A stretch of 64,000 nucleotides of DNA, from assembly GCA_002483285.1 (NCBI GenBank), contig DLHP01000033.1, positions 65,979 to 129,978 on the forward strand. The letters are read 5' to 3'. The stretch comes from Flavobacterium sp. UBA7665 (GTDB lineage: Bacteria; Bacteroidota; Bacteroidia; Flavobacteriales; Flavobacteriaceae). The translations under genes were made by a program, and so were the position numbers. The first letter of the stretch is position 1. Each line of letters opens with the position of its first letter. Of the stretch, positions 1 through 9,121 are shown in pieces. The notes beneath the pieces are model-generated. The model did not search any database. It worked only from the letters and a program-made list of their open reading frames with translations, and was not told where the DNA came from.

Positions 1-295
1 GTTCAGAAACTAAAATCTCGATATCGCCGGTCGCCATATTCTTATTCTTCGATTCGCGCTCAATGACTTTGCCTTTCACCTGAATCACAAATTCGCGTCC
101 GAGCGTGCGTGACTTTTCAAATGTGTCCTTGTCTGTACGATTGTCAAAAAGCAACTGCGTGATGCCGTAGCGGTCGCGCAAATCTACCCAGTTCATAAAA
201 CCTTTGTCGCGCGATTTCTGCACCCAGCCCGCGAGCGTAACTTCTTGATTGATGTTTGCGGCGGTTAATTCACCGCAATTGTGACTTCTGTACAT
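1..295 (-). CDS. aspS: aspartate-tRNA ligase, N-terminal part (cut by window edge)
   Basis: This is the first ~98 codons of aspartyl-tRNA synthetase, which charges tRNA-Asp in the cytoplasm. The reading frame starts at the ATG complementary to 293-295 (MYRSHNCGELTAANI) and runs off the left edge. It shows the N-terminal OB-fold anticodon-binding domain of class II synthetases: LAGWVQKSRDKGF, then WVDLRDRYGITQLLF. The catalytic domain is outside the window. The N-terminal match to bacterial AspRS is clear. The partner tRNA specificity (discriminating or not) cannot be judged from this part. Confidence 0.93.
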   Translation of the reverse strand, partial: MYRSHNCGELTAANINQEVTLAGWVQKSRDKGFMNWVDLRDRYGITQLLFDNRTDKDTFEKSRTLGREFVIQVKGKVIERESKNKNMATGDIEILVSE

Positions 296-375
296 GGTTG
301 AAAATTTATGGCGCAAATTTAGCTCAAAAAATATAATTTATATCATAAGAATATCATTCCAGTTTGGATTTTGTT

Positions 376-440
376 GGGCGTTGCCTGCGGCCCGCGCTTT
401 CCGCAGTGCGCGGCACTTTGCTGCAATCGCTAACGCGGGC
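376..440 (+). repeat. dispersed GC-rich intergenic repeat, copy 1
   Basis: The 388-base gap between aspS and the next gene has no convincing gene. It holds a GC-rich block beginning GGGCGTTGCC and ending CAATCGCTAACGCGGGC. The same block, reverse-complemented and slightly longer, occurs at 21594-21673 and 40973-41052. The best-matching part is the second half (CGCGCT, then CGCAGT-CGCGG, then ATCGCT-ACGCGG). All three copies lie in short intergenic spaces just upstream of a plus-strand gene. Open frames through it are by-products of the base composition. Confidence 0.6.
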
Positions 441-683
441 ATCGGTTTCAGCCGGAGCTTTGCGTTAAGGATGGCAGCGGTATCCTTTTGCGAGGTTACG
501 AGCAAAAGATACAAGCGAACAGCCTGGCCGCGTCGCGAATTTTCAATTTTAGCCATTTTAGCCAAAACGCGGCAACGCCCAAATGACAAGGCTTTCGGGC
601 TTTTTTTAAAATTTCCAATGTTAAGTTTTCATTCAATGTTACCAAATTGTTAAGTGAAAGTTTTTTTAATGTCAACAGATTGT

Positions 684-691
684 TATCTTTG
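684..691 (+). promoter_or_regulatory. putative -7 promoter element
   Basis: TATCTTTG matches the Bacteroidota -7 consensus TAnnTTTG exactly and lies 34 bases before the ATG at 726. A T-run stands at the -33 position instead of a clear TTTG. Confidence 0.45.
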
Positions 692-725
692 TTATGTAAT
701 TGTGAAACACTTAAACCTACATAAG

Positions 726-1067
726 ATGAAAAAGTATTTATTCATGGCAGCAATCCTCGTTTCAGGAATGGTGTCGGCACAGGAAACAGAACCAAAACTC
801 GAAGCATACGGAAACCTTGTTAAAGCGACTTACTTCTACGAAAACGGCCAAGTACAACAAACAGGCTTTTTTAAAGACGGTAAACTAGAAGGACAATGGG
901 TAGCGTACTACGAAAACGGCAATAAAAAATCAGTAGGCGAATTTAGCAATGGGCAAAAAACCGGAAAATGGGTTTTGTTCAATGAAAATGCGCTTACAGA
1001 AGTGAACTACAATGACAACGCAGTTGCCTCTGTAAGAAACTGGAAACAGGATTTGGCGAAGAACTAA
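726..1067 (+). CDS. MORN-repeat (YwqK-like) exported protein
   Basis: A protein of 113 residues with a signal peptide (MKKYLFMAAILVSGMVSAQ). Three MORN_2-type repeats follow at about residues 35-95: YFYENGQVQQTGFFKDGKLEG, then WVAYYENGNKKSVGEF, then GKWVLFNENA. Such repeats occur in the YwqK family, sometimes called an antitoxin family, but no toxin lies next to it here. The ATG at 726 was chosen over an upstream in-frame start because it opens a proper signal peptide and follows a good -7 element. Probably a small periplasmic or outer-membrane protein. The exact role is unknown. Confidence 0.75.
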   Translation: MKKYLFMAAILVSGMVSAQETEPKLEAYGNLVKATYFYENGQVQQTGFFKDGKLEGQWVAYYENGNKKSVGEFSNGQKTGKWVLFNENALTEVNYNDNAVASVRNWKQDLAKN

Positions 1068-1087
1068 AACCAACCTTTATACAATTA

Positions 1088-1115
1088 AAATCCCGCCCGA
1101 AAGCGGGATTTTTTT
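1088..1115 (+). terminator. intrinsic terminator
   Basis: Stem TCCCGC (1091-1096) / GCGGGA (1103-1108) flanked by A- and T-runs, 23 bases after the MORN gene stop. This TCCCGC/GCGGGA terminator form recurs through the window. Confidence 0.75.
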
Positions 1116-1199
1116 ATTGGAATTGTATCAACTCAAACTGAAATGCTGTAAAACTTTTTGACCCATTTGTGCAGAACTTCGTGTTTTAAAATCAATCTT

Positions 1200-1688
1200 A
1201 TGAAAAGACTTATTACACTTATTGCCATTGCTATGGTTTCTGTTTCCTGGGCACAAAAAACCTCAGACAAAAAAGTGCCCGAATTTATCGTCCACATGGC
1301 CGATGCGCGCATCATGGACCGTGAAGAAGGTCGTCTGGCCGCATCACTGGGAACCACGCAAGCCATCCGCGACTACGGCACCCAAATGGTCAAAGACCAG
1401 GACATGTTGCTCGCCAAATTGCAAACGCTCGCCGCATCAAAGAACATCACTTTGCCCAACGCAATCAGCGAGAAGAAAAGCAAACAGCTTGAAAAACTCT
1501 CCAAGCTCACCGGGAAGCCTTTTGACCGCAAATTCCTAAAGATGATCAAAGCCGACCACAAGCGCGACATCAAACGGTTCAAGAAAGCAACTTTTTTTGA
1601 GGATGGCGATACCCGGATATTTGCCGAGACCAACCTCAGGTTGATTGAGCAGCATTTGGCGCAGGCGCAGGCCTTGTCCAAAAAATAG
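1200..1688 (+). CDS. DUF4142 exported protein
   Basis: A protein of 162 residues with a signal peptide (MKRLITLIAIAMVSVSWAQ). The rest is a helical DUF4142 domain: FIVHMADARIMDREEGRLAA, then a lysine-rich middle, then a C-terminal helix with FAETNLRLIEQHLAQA. DUF4142 proteins are ferritin-like four-helix exported proteins of unknown biochemical role, often linked to envelope stress. The ATG at 1200 gives the signal peptide; an upstream in-frame start would prefix it with an unrelated leader. It stands alone between two terminators. Confidence 0.8.
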   Translation: MKRLITLIAIAMVSVSWAQKTSDKKVPEFIVHMADARIMDREEGRLAASLGTTQAIRDYGTQMVKDQDMLLAKLQTLAASKNITLPNAISEKKSKQLEKLSKLTGKPFDRKFLKMIKADHKRDIKRFKKATFFEDGDTRIFAETNLRLIEQHLAQAQALSKK

Positions 1689-1740
1689 TTAGTGGAGCGC
1701 GACTTTAAACCAAGTCCATGCGCAACTGGTATTAAAATTA

Positions 1741-1767
1741 AATCCCGCAAGCTGCGGGATTTTTTAT
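1741..1767. terminator. intrinsic terminator between convergent genes
   Basis: AATCCCGCA (1741-1749) pairs with TGCGGGATT (1753-1761) across a 3-base loop, followed by T-run. It can serve the plus-strand DUF4142 gene and, less well, the minus-strand PepSY gene ending at 1801. Confidence 0.75.
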
Positions 1768-1800
1768 TGGAGATTTAAACAGGAAAAGCGGATGCGTAAT

Positions 1801-2916
1801 TTAAGTTAGCCGTTTTTTACTTTTCTTACGGCGTCCGTACCAAATTACAAAACCGGTGACCGGTAGCGCAGCGGCAATCAAACTTGCCGTAAATGCAATG
1901 ATTTTTCCGGGCAAGTTGAGGATTTGTCCGGTATGGATTCCGTAGCTCATTTCATTGAGTTGCAAACCTAGGGATTTGTGCTGGTATGGTTCTGAAGTCA
2001 GCAGCGCGCCGCTTTCGGGATGGAAATGGTAATTGCTCTGGTGGTCGTAGCGCAAAGCGTGTGGATAAGCGCCCGTCTCAACCGGGTCTTTTTTGTGTTC
2101 TGGAAAAACTACAAAAAACATATCGTGTTTCGGATTTTTCTCGACGGTCCAGAAAAACGCATGGTCGGCAGCCGAGAGCGTATTGCTTTTAAAAGCGGTG
2201 GTGTCAATCACCGGATGCTGTGTTTCTTTTTCTTTGTTTCCTCCGCCTAAGTTGGCGGTGTAGTAAATCCCGTCGCCTACCCAATCGTACGCAAAAGTCA
2301 AACCCGTAATGGCAATGACAAGTGCCACCAAAGCCATGTAAAAGCCAGAAACATTGTGCCAGTCATAGTTTACGCGGCGCCATTTGGCCGACCATTTCAC
2401 CGACAGCCTTTTCTTAAGGTCGGTTTTCTTTTTGGGCCACCATTGGATGATGCCCGAAATGAGCAGCAGGATGAAAATAAGTGTCGCGCCGGCCACGATG
2501 TGTTTGCCAATGTAATCGGGCAGCAGCAGGTACAGGTGGATGTATTCTACAATTATGAAGAAATCGGTAGTGGGATCTTCTGTAAACAAATGCTTTCCGG
2601 TGTACGGGTTCATAAAGACATAGAAATTGCCTTTATCGTTGCTGGTATACGCCACCGCCGAACGGTTGCGCGCCACATAAAAAACGAGTGTCGATTTGGC
2701 GTTGGGAATCACCTTAAGCGCGTTTTCCCTTAACACAGAAGGCGGCAAAAAGGGTTTGCCCGTATCTTCAACAAACCGGATTTCCTTTCGGGTGATGTCC
2801 TTGATTTCGTCATGGAAACAAAACAGGCAACCCGTTATACTGACAATAAACACAATAAGCCCGGAGGTGAGTCCGAGCCATTTGTGTAGTAAGCGTACGT
2901 TTTTTTTGAATTCCAT
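1801..2916 (-). CDS. PepSY-associated TM domain protein
   Basis: A 371-residue inner-membrane protein with PepSY-TM architecture. An N-terminal helix (LHKWLGLTSGLIVFIVSITGCLF) is followed by a periplasmic PepSY stretch, two central helices (near 140-160 and 190-210), a second soluble part, and a last helix near 345-365. The family is commonly found beside TonB siderophore receptors, and some members act in ferric reduction or siderophore use. Its start codon abuts the stop of the upstream TonB receptor gene, so the two are surely one transcript. Iron-linked function is inferred from this coupling and the shared promoter. Confidence 0.85.
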   Translation of the reverse strand: MEFKKNVRLLHKWLGLTSGLIVFIVSITGCLFCFHDEIKDITRKEIRFVEDTGKPFLPPSVLRENALKVIPNAKSTLVFYVARNRSAVAYTSNDKGNFYVFMNPYTGKHLFTEDPTTDFFIIVEYIHLYLLLPDYIGKHIVAGATLIFILLLISGIIQWWPKKKTDLKKRLSVKWSAKWRRVNYDWHNVSGFYMALVALVIAITGLTFAYDWVGDGIYYTANLGGGNKEKETQHPVIDTTAFKSNTLSAADHAFFWTVEKNPKHDMFFVVFPEHKKDPVETGAYPHALRYDHQSNYHFHPESGALLTSEPYQHKSLGLQLNEMSYGIHTGQILNLPGKIIAFTASLIAAALPVTGFVIWYGRRKKSKKRLT

Positions 2917-5388
2917 TTAAAATTTATAAGAGAAGTTCGCCGAGACGTTTCTGGGCGCAAGCGGGTGGATTGTTGACCAACCGTCATAAGCCTGCTTGTT
3001 GGTGATGTTGTTTACCTTTATGGTGAGTTGGTAATTCTCGAATCCGTAAAAAGCAGATGCATTGATCATGGTGTAGTCGGGCAGGGTGAAGACGCCCGCC
3101 TTGGTGCGGTTCATGATCTTGTTTTCGCTGGCGTGGTTTCCGCCGAAGCCCAAACCAAAACCGTTGAGTTTCCCCGAAAATTTATAGCTCGCCCAAAGGT
3201 TCGCGAGGTTTTGCGGACCTGCACTTTCTGGTCGGTGTCCTACAAAATCAGGATCACCCGAGGTAAGCAGCGCGTCATTGTAGCTGTAGCCCATAGAAAT
3301 GTTGAGCCCGTTGATGGGATTGGCTACAATTTCGGCTTCAAAACCTTTGTTTTCCTGCGCGCCATCTTGGTAGGAAATCTGGGTGGTCGCGCCATAAACC
3401 GTGTAGGCCATGTTTTCTACTTTGGTATCGTAATAGCTCAGTGTAGCAAACAAGCGGTCTTTGAATAGGTTGAGCTTGGTTCCGAACTCTAACTGATAGG
3501 CTTTTTCGGGCGTGTAAGTGCGCGGCAAACGCGTGCCGTCGGGAAGAATGTCTGTTCCCGGTGTTACATTCAAGAATCCATTCATGTAATTGGCAAAAAC
3601 CGAAACCTTGTCAATGACCGGCTGGAACACCAAACCAAATTTGGGTGAAAATGCCGTCTGGTTGAAATCGTCATCTTTAGTCAAAATATCCCCCGCGCTG
3701 ATGAAACGATCTACACGTAAACTGGCCATCGCCGAAAGTGCGGGTGTGATGTTGAGCACATCCGAGACGTACGCGCTGTACACTTCCTGTTTGGTTTTTG
3801 ACGCGCTCACGCCAGCCGTAGCGAGCAAGGCAGCAGAACCGGCCTCAGAAAGTACGCCATTGTCGCCGTTGGTCAGGAATAGCGCAGGATCGGTGATGCC
3901 AAAGACATTTGCGTTAACGGTTGGCAAAGGGTCGTTCCCGATATAAATCGAACCGTTGCCCACATAGTTGGTGCCATTGTCGGTATTGGTGCGGTTGAAA
4001 TAATCGAGGCCGGCCACAATGCGGTTGCGCAGTTCCCCGATTTTAAAATCGCCGATGAAATTCTGCTGGATATCGGTAGTAAGGCTCGACGCATTCTGAT
4101 AATTGAAATAACGACCGAGTACCACGCCGTCTGTAATGGCCGGGATGTACTGCGTGGTTTCATACAGATAAGAATAATACCCTTTAGACCTCGAGTGGCT
4201 CCTGGACAATACGGTCTGCGAGCTCCATTGCTCAGAAAGTTTGTAAACCATCTGCGCCTGTAGGTTGAACGAAGGCGTTTCTAAGGTAAGCTCATTACTT
4301 GTGTACGAACGTTTGCTGTCGTATCGCAATTCATTGGTGTTCTTTACGCGAAGCGGTGCGTTGCGATCCAGGAACAGCATAGTTGGGTTGGTGCTCTCGG
4401 CACTCATGATTTCGGTGTTGATCATAAACAACAAGCGCTCACTGGCCTTATAGGACAATGAAGGCGCTACAAAAAGCGACTTTCTGAAACCAGCGTCCTG
4501 AAAACTGTCTTCATTGTGATAAGCAGCATTCACACGAACGTTAAGCGTCCTGGCGTCATTTACCGGTGTATTCACATCGGCCGTTACACGATTCAGGCCG
4601 TAACTACCCGCGGTGTAAGTGAACTCGCCACCCAAGTAATCGTATGGTTTTTTTGTGGTGATATTGATAAGCCCGCCATAAGAGATGAGGCTGCTGCCAA
4701 ATAAGGTGCCCGATGGTCCTTTGATGACTTCAATCCGTTCAATGTTCGCCGGATCCGGGCTGCCGTTGGTGAGTCCGGGCAAACCGTTGATCATGGTAGG
4801 CTGGACCGCAAATCCGCGGAGCGAGAAATAACCCGCACCATCGCCGCCGCGTCCCGTAGAAACCCAAAGTTGGGTAAGTCCCGGGGCATTTTTGAGTGCG
4901 TCGTTGAAATTGGTAACTACCTGTTCTTTGAGCAATTCGCTGGTGATGGAGGTGTAAACCTGGGCGTTTTCGAGGTTTTTGAGATTCATACGCGACACCT
5001 GCTGGCTTTCTTTCCTGGTGAAAGCATTGGATTTTACTCCGTTAACAGTCACTTCCTTCAGTTCTTCGGAGCTGCGGGTCATGTTAAAATCCTCAATCAG
5101 TTCGTCTCCAGATTTCAATTGGATGCTGCGTTCTTTGGTGGCGTAACCCACTGCAGAAACTTTGAGAATGTATGATCCGGGTTTGATGTTCACGATTTCG
5201 TAAACGCCTTCGGGGTTGGTGATGGTTCCGATGGAAGTGCCTTTTAGGGTAACAGAAATGTTTTCGGCAGTTTCATTAACAGGCAGTATGACTTTGCCTT
5301 TGAGTGTGGCTTGCTGTGCCCACGAATTGGCAGCCAGCAGTAAAAAGATTAGTTGAAAGCAATAGGGTTGAAATAGTTTTTTGCGCAT
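2917..5388 (-). CDS. TonB-dependent siderophore-type outer-membrane receptor
   Basis: An 823-residue outer-membrane receptor. After the signal peptide (ending NSWAQ) comes a carboxypeptidase-regulatory-like beta-sandwich (about 25-110, TLKGKVILPVNE to VGYATKERSIQL). A plug domain follows (about 125-245, including IERIEVIKGPSGTLFGSS and GGLINITTKKP), then a 22-strand-type barrel ending in NVSANFSYKF with the usual C-terminal aromatic. The plug sequence resembles FhuA/FecA-type siderophore receptors rather than SusC. It heads an operon with the PepSY protein. The promoter carries symmetric iron-box-like palindromes. The actual ligand cannot be told from sequence. Confidence 0.9.
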   Translation of the reverse strand: MRKKLFQPYCFQLIFLLLAANSWAQQATLKGKVILPVNETAENISVTLKGTSIGTITNPEGVYEIVNIKPGSYILKVSAVGYATKERSIQLKSGDELIEDFNMTRSSEELKEVTVNGVKSNAFTRKESQQVSRMNLKNLENAQVYTSITSELLKEQVVTNFNDALKNAPGLTQLWVSTGRGGDGAGYFSLRGFAVQPTMINGLPGLTNGSPDPANIERIEVIKGPSGTLFGSSLISYGGLINITTKKPYDYLGGEFTYTAGSYGLNRVTADVNTPVNDARTLNVRVNAAYHNEDSFQDAGFRKSLFVAPSLSYKASERLLFMINTEIMSAESTNPTMLFLDRNAPLRVKNTNELRYDSKRSYTSNELTLETPSFNLQAQMVYKLSEQWSSQTVLSRSHSRSKGYYSYLYETTQYIPAITDGVVLGRYFNYQNASSLTTDIQQNFIGDFKIGELRNRIVAGLDYFNRTNTDNGTNYVGNGSIYIGNDPLPTVNANVFGITDPALFLTNGDNGVLSEAGSAALLATAGVSASKTKQEVYSAYVSDVLNITPALSAMASLRVDRFISAGDILTKDDDFNQTAFSPKFGLVFQPVIDKVSVFANYMNGFLNVTPGTDILPDGTRLPRTYTPEKAYQLEFGTKLNLFKDRLFATLSYYDTKVENMAYTVYGATTQISYQDGAQENKGFEAEIVANPINGLNISMGYSYNDALLTSGDPDFVGHRPESAGPQNLANLWASYKFSGKLNGFGLGFGGNHASENKIMNRTKAGVFTLPDYTMINASAFYGFENYQLTIKVNNITNKQAYDGWSTIHPLAPRNVSANFSYKF

Positions 5389-5391
5389 CGG

Positions 5392-5477
5392 TTTTTATTT
5401 AGAATGATTTTTAATAATGCAAATGTATCGAAGCGCAACGATACATCCAAATTATTTTTATTGATTCTAAATAAAAA
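5392..5477 (-). promoter_or_regulatory. symmetric promoter/operator of the TonB receptor operon
   Basis: An 86-bp interrupted palindrome centred at 5434.5. The outer arms are perfect: TTTTTATTTAGAAT (5392-5405) and its complement (5464-5477). A second pair AATAAT/ATTATT lies inside (5413-5418, 5451-5456). An inner perfect pair ATGTATCG/CGATACAT follows (5423-5430, 5439-5446). Each outer arm is also half of a 23-bp imperfect palindrome (5395-5417 and 5452-5474), resembling Fur or DtxR-type iron boxes. On the minus strand, -33 TTTG (5448-5451) and -7 TACATTTG (5420-5427) lie between the two boxes. Repressor binding at either box would cover the promoter. Confidence 0.7.
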
Positions 5478-5518
5478 TACTAACATAAATTACTGAGGTT
5501 TGACAATCATATTGTTGC

Positions 5519-5552
5519 AAAAAAAAACCACCCGAATCTGTGGGTGGCTTTA
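5519..5552 (-). terminator. intrinsic terminator of the RND operon
   Basis: CCACCC (5528-5533) and GGGTGG (5542-5547) form a stem with an 8-base loop. On the minus strand it is followed by a run of eight T. It lies just after the RND pump gene stop at 5568. Confidence 0.8.
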
Positions 5553-5567
5553 TATGATGAATTTTGG

Positions 5568-8500
5568 TTATGCTTCTGATGCTTCCAGATCGCGGCTTCG
5601 CTGCCTGCGGTCGCGCAACCAGTATTTGGTGCGTTTCACGAGGTAGAACATCACCGGAACCATGACCAAGGTCAATACCGTGGCGTAAGTTAGTCCAAAG
5701 ATGATGGTCCAGGCGAGTGGTCCCCAGAAAATCACGTTGTCACCACCCAGGAACACATGCGGATTCAAATCGGTGATAAGCGAGAAGAAGTCAAAGTTGA
5801 GCCCTATCGCCAGCGGAATCAATCCTAAAACCGCCGTCAAAGCCGTCAACAATACGGGACGCAGACGCGATTTACCCGATTCGATGATGACATCCTTGAT
5901 TTCTTCGAGTGTCAGGTCATCGTGCGATTTTACGTCTTTTTCATGCACTTTCTCATCGAGCAAGAGCACGAAGAAGTCCATCAGTACGATACCGTTCTTG
6001 ACCACAATTCCCGCGAGCGAGATGATTCCCATCATCGTCATTAGTATCACAAAATCCATGTTGGCGATCACATATCCGTAGAAAACACCGCTAAAACTCA
6101 ACAGTACCGTGAACAGAATCACGATTGTTTTGGAAACCGAGTTGAACTGCAATACGATAATAATCATAATACCGGCCATAGCCAGGAATAGCGCATACAT
6201 CAAGAAACTCTGGTTCTTGCCTTGCTCCTCCTGTACGCCCGAGAACGAGTAACTCACATCACGCGGCATCTGGTAACCGGTAAGGTCGGCCTGGATTTGC
6301 TTAGTGATCTCATCGCCATTAAAACCCGTGAGCACGTTAGAATAAATCGTCATGATCCTTTTCTGGTTCTTGCGTTTGATCATGTTGTAGGTCTCGGTTT
6401 TTTCTGTCGTAGACACCCCCGAAATCGGAACCTGTACAATCTGCCCATTGTTCTGGTTTCTAAACGTAAGCGACTGGTTGAACAATACGCTTTCGTTCTT
6501 GCGCTGGTCTTCCTGCATACGCATCACGATGTTGTAATCATCATCGCCTTCCTTATAGGTTGAGATTTCCTGTCCGTAAACCGAGCGGCGCAGGTTAAAT
6601 CCGAGTTGGCCCGTAGAAACGCCCAAACTTCCGGCGTTGACGCGGTCTACTTTTACTTCAAGCTCAGGGCTTTCCTTGTTCACGTCGACTTGCAAACGCT
6701 CAATCCCGGGAATGTTTTTGGCGTTGATGAATGCGATCATCTTATCGGCTTCCTTGAGCATTTGATCATAATCTAGCCCGGTCAATTGGATACTGATCGG
6801 ATAACCGGCTGGCGGACCATCGGCATTTTTCTCAACAATTACAGAAGCGCCCGGAATACCCTTAACCTTGCTGCGGATTTCCTCAAGAATGTCTGCCGTG
6901 CTCACGCCGCGACGGAACTTGAACTCCGAGAAATTCACCGTAACTTTTCCTTTAAACGGAGTTTCAGACGACGATCCTGCATCGACATTGGGATTTCCCG
7001 CACCGATTCCTACCTGCGACACGATACTTTCTGCGAGGTAATTTTCTTTGGTTTTCGGGTCGATATATTTCTTCATGATGTCAATCACTTGTTTTTCTAC
7101 GAACAACGTGGCCTTGTTGGTCTTGCTGATGTCGGTTCCTTGCGGATACTCGATATAAGTGATGACCTGATTTGGGATATTATCCGGGAAGAACAATACT
7201 TTCCTCGGGAAAATACCCAACAAAACAAACGAAAACACCAACATCCCGATGATGCCCAGCAAAGCCAGCCAAGCATTGCGCCCGGTGAGAATTTTAGCCA
7301 GGAATCGCATGTATTTCTGTTCCATCTTTGGGAAGAAACTGTGCTGGAAATCCTGCGTCCATTGGTAAATTTTGAGTCGGTAGAGCCACATCAGCACAAA
7401 AGCAATGATGGCCAAATGCCCAATACCGCGCATGAGTTTCGAGTCGTAAATATTGCCCAGTACCACAAAAATAATAGCGACAATCGTGAAAATAATCGAG
7501 TAGCGTTTGGCCGATTTCTTCGTGACATTTTTGTCCTCAATATCCATCGATCCACCGGTCATGGCCGCGTTGATTACCATCGCCACAAACAGTGAACCTG
7601 TCAGAGTTACCGTGAGCGTAATCGGGAAATATTTCATGAATTTACCCATCGTTCCGGGCCACAAAAGGAAAGGTAAGAATGCCATCAGTGTGGTTGCGGT
7701 AGACGAAATGACCGGCCAGGCAATCTCGCCGATACCAATTTTGGAGGCGTGGTAACGGTCCATGCCTTTCTTCATGTTGGCAAAGACGTTGTCTACCACG
7801 ACAATCCCGTCATCCACGAGCATTCCCAGACCCATAACGAGTCCAAAAAGCACCATGGTATTCAGGGTCAATCCGGCAGCCGACAATATACTAAAGGCAA
7901 TCATCATCGATAACGGAATCGCCGCACCCACAAAAAGCGAGTTGCGCAATCCCATTGTAAACATGAGGACAATCATTACCAGGATAATCCCAAAGATGAT
8001 GTGGTTGGAGAGTTCATCTACCTGGTGTTCTACCCGTGACGACTGGTCATTGGTCAGTTTAAGGTGCAAGTCGGCTGGCAGGTACGATTTTTTGGCGGTT
8101 TCGAGCCGTTCTTTGACTTGCTCAATGGCCGAAATCATGTTCTGGCTCGCGCGTTTCTTCACGTTGAGCATCACGACTTCTTTACCGCTTTCGCGCGCAA
8201 AAGTCGTTTTTTCCTTTTCCTTGAAGCTCACCGTGGCGATGTCTTTGAGGTACACCGTTCCGCCGTATGATTTCACGATGACGTTTTCAAGTTCTTTGGG
8301 GTCTTTGATTTCTCCGATGATTCTGATGTTGTTCCTCGAACCCTGCGAGATCAAATTTCCGCCCGAAAGCGTCATGTTCTCGTATTTTACGGCGTTTTGG
8401 ATGTCATCGAATGTGACTTGTGCGGCGGTCATCTTGAAGATGTCTACGGCGATTTCTACTTCTTTGTCATCCACACCCAGAATCACTACGTCTTTGACTT

Positions 8501-9044
8501 CGGGGATTTCTTCGAGGTCATCCTCAATCAGTTTGCCATAGTCCTTTAGTTGCTGCGTGGTGTAATTGCCTTGAAGGTTGATGTTCAAAATCGGCACTTC
8601 TTCTGAAATGTTGAGTTCAAAGACGCTCGGTTCTACTTTCCCGCCGTTATCGAGGTTGGGCCAGTCGGTGTCGGCCTTGACCAGGTCTACTTTGTCTTTG
8701 GTTTTTTCCTTGGCCTGCTCAATAGAGACCTTATCGGCAAATTCTACTACGATCATCCCGTAATCCTGGAACGACGATGAGGTGATCTTGTCTACGCCGC
8801 TGATGTTCTTGATTTCCTTTTCAAGCGGCTTGATGATGAGTTTCTCGACATCTTCGGCCGAATTCCCGGGGAACACAGACGAGATGTAAATTTTATTTTC
8901 AATAATCTCCGGGAAATCCTCGCGCGGCATGGTGACATACGCGATCAAACCCGTGATGACGATCAATACGGTGAATATATAGACGGTGACCCGATTGTCT
9001 ACTGCCCAGCTTGAAATGCTGAATTCGTGTTTTTTCTGACTCAT
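5568..9044 (-). CDS. RND family efflux pump permease (AcrB-like)
   Basis: A 1158-residue inner-membrane pump of the hydrophobe/amphiphile efflux class, working with the adaptor and TolC-like protein upstream. It has the RND layout: TM1 (VYIFTVLIVITGLIAY), porter domain, TM2-6 with the proton-relay motif GMLVDDGIVVVDN (~405-418), a second porter half, and TM8-12. It is about 100 residues longer than AcrB. The extra part follows TM6 and holds two predicted helices (about 535-590). The ATG at 9044 was chosen because the longer frame to 9101 only translates a simple tandem repeat. Substrate unknown. Confidence 0.92.
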   Translation of the reverse strand: MSQKKHEFSISSWAVDNRVTVYIFTVLIVITGLIAYVTMPREDFPEIIENKIYISSVFPGNSAEDVEKLIIKPLEKEIKNISGVDKITSSSFQDYGMIVVEFADKVSIEQAKEKTKDKVDLVKADTDWPNLDNGGKVEPSVFELNISEEVPILNINLQGNYTTQQLKDYGKLIEDDLEEIPEVKDVVILGVDDKEVEIAVDIFKMTAAQVTFDDIQNAVKYENMTLSGGNLISQGSRNNIRIIGEIKDPKELENVIVKSYGGTVYLKDIATVSFKEKEKTTFARESGKEVVMLNVKKRASQNMISAIEQVKERLETAKKSYLPADLHLKLTNDQSSRVEHQVDELSNHIIFGIILVMIVLMFTMGLRNSLFVGAAIPLSMMIAFSILSAAGLTLNTMVLFGLVMGLGMLVDDGIVVVDNVFANMKKGMDRYHASKIGIGEIAWPVISSTATTLMAFLPFLLWPGTMGKFMKYFPITLTVTLTGSLFVAMVINAAMTGGSMDIEDKNVTKKSAKRYSIIFTIVAIIFVVLGNIYDSKLMRGIGHLAIIAFVLMWLYRLKIYQWTQDFQHSFFPKMEQKYMRFLAKILTGRNAWLALLGIIGMLVFSFVLLGIFPRKVLFFPDNIPNQVITYIEYPQGTDISKTNKATLFVEKQVIDIMKKYIDPKTKENYLAESIVSQVGIGAGNPNVDAGSSSETPFKGKVTVNFSEFKFRRGVSTADILEEIRSKVKGIPGASVIVEKNADGPPAGYPISIQLTGLDYDQMLKEADKMIAFINAKNIPGIERLQVDVNKESPELEVKVDRVNAGSLGVSTGQLGFNLRRSVYGQEISTYKEGDDDYNIVMRMQEDQRKNESVLFNQSLTFRNQNNGQIVQVPISGVSTTEKTETYNMIKRKNQKRIMTIYSNVLTGFNGDEITKQIQADLTGYQMPRDVSYSFSGVQEEQGKNQSFLMYALFLAMAGIMIIIVLQFNSVSKTIVILFTVLLSFSGVFYGYVIANMDFVILMTMMGIISLAGIVVKNGIVLMDFFVLLLDEKVHEKDVKSHDDLTLEEIKDVIIESGKSRLRPVLLTALTAVLGLIPLAIGLNFDFFSLITDLNPHVFLGGDNVIFWGPLAWTIIFGLTYATVLTLVMVPVMFYLVKRTKYWLRDRRQRSRDLEASEA

Positions 9045-9051
9045 ATATTTT

Positions 9052-9081
9052 GGTTGTTGGTTGTCGGTTGTCGGTTGTCGG
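9052..9081. repeat. short tandem heptamer repeat
   Basis: About four units of GGTTGTC/GGTTGTT lie in tandem between the adaptor and pump genes. Further CAACCGACAA and CAACTGTCAA fragments follow at 9092-9116, partly in inverted orientation. The repeat decides against an upstream start for the pump gene. Confidence 0.7.
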
Positions 9082-9121
9082 CTGAGTGTATCAACCGACA
9101 ACTTTCAACTGTCAAAGATTT

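Noticed and set aside
294..653. Plus and minus frames between aspS and the MORN gene
   Set aside because: They run through the dispersed GC-rich repeat and have no family features.
9052..9081. CRISPR-like array
   Set aside because: The units are contiguous heptamers without spacers.
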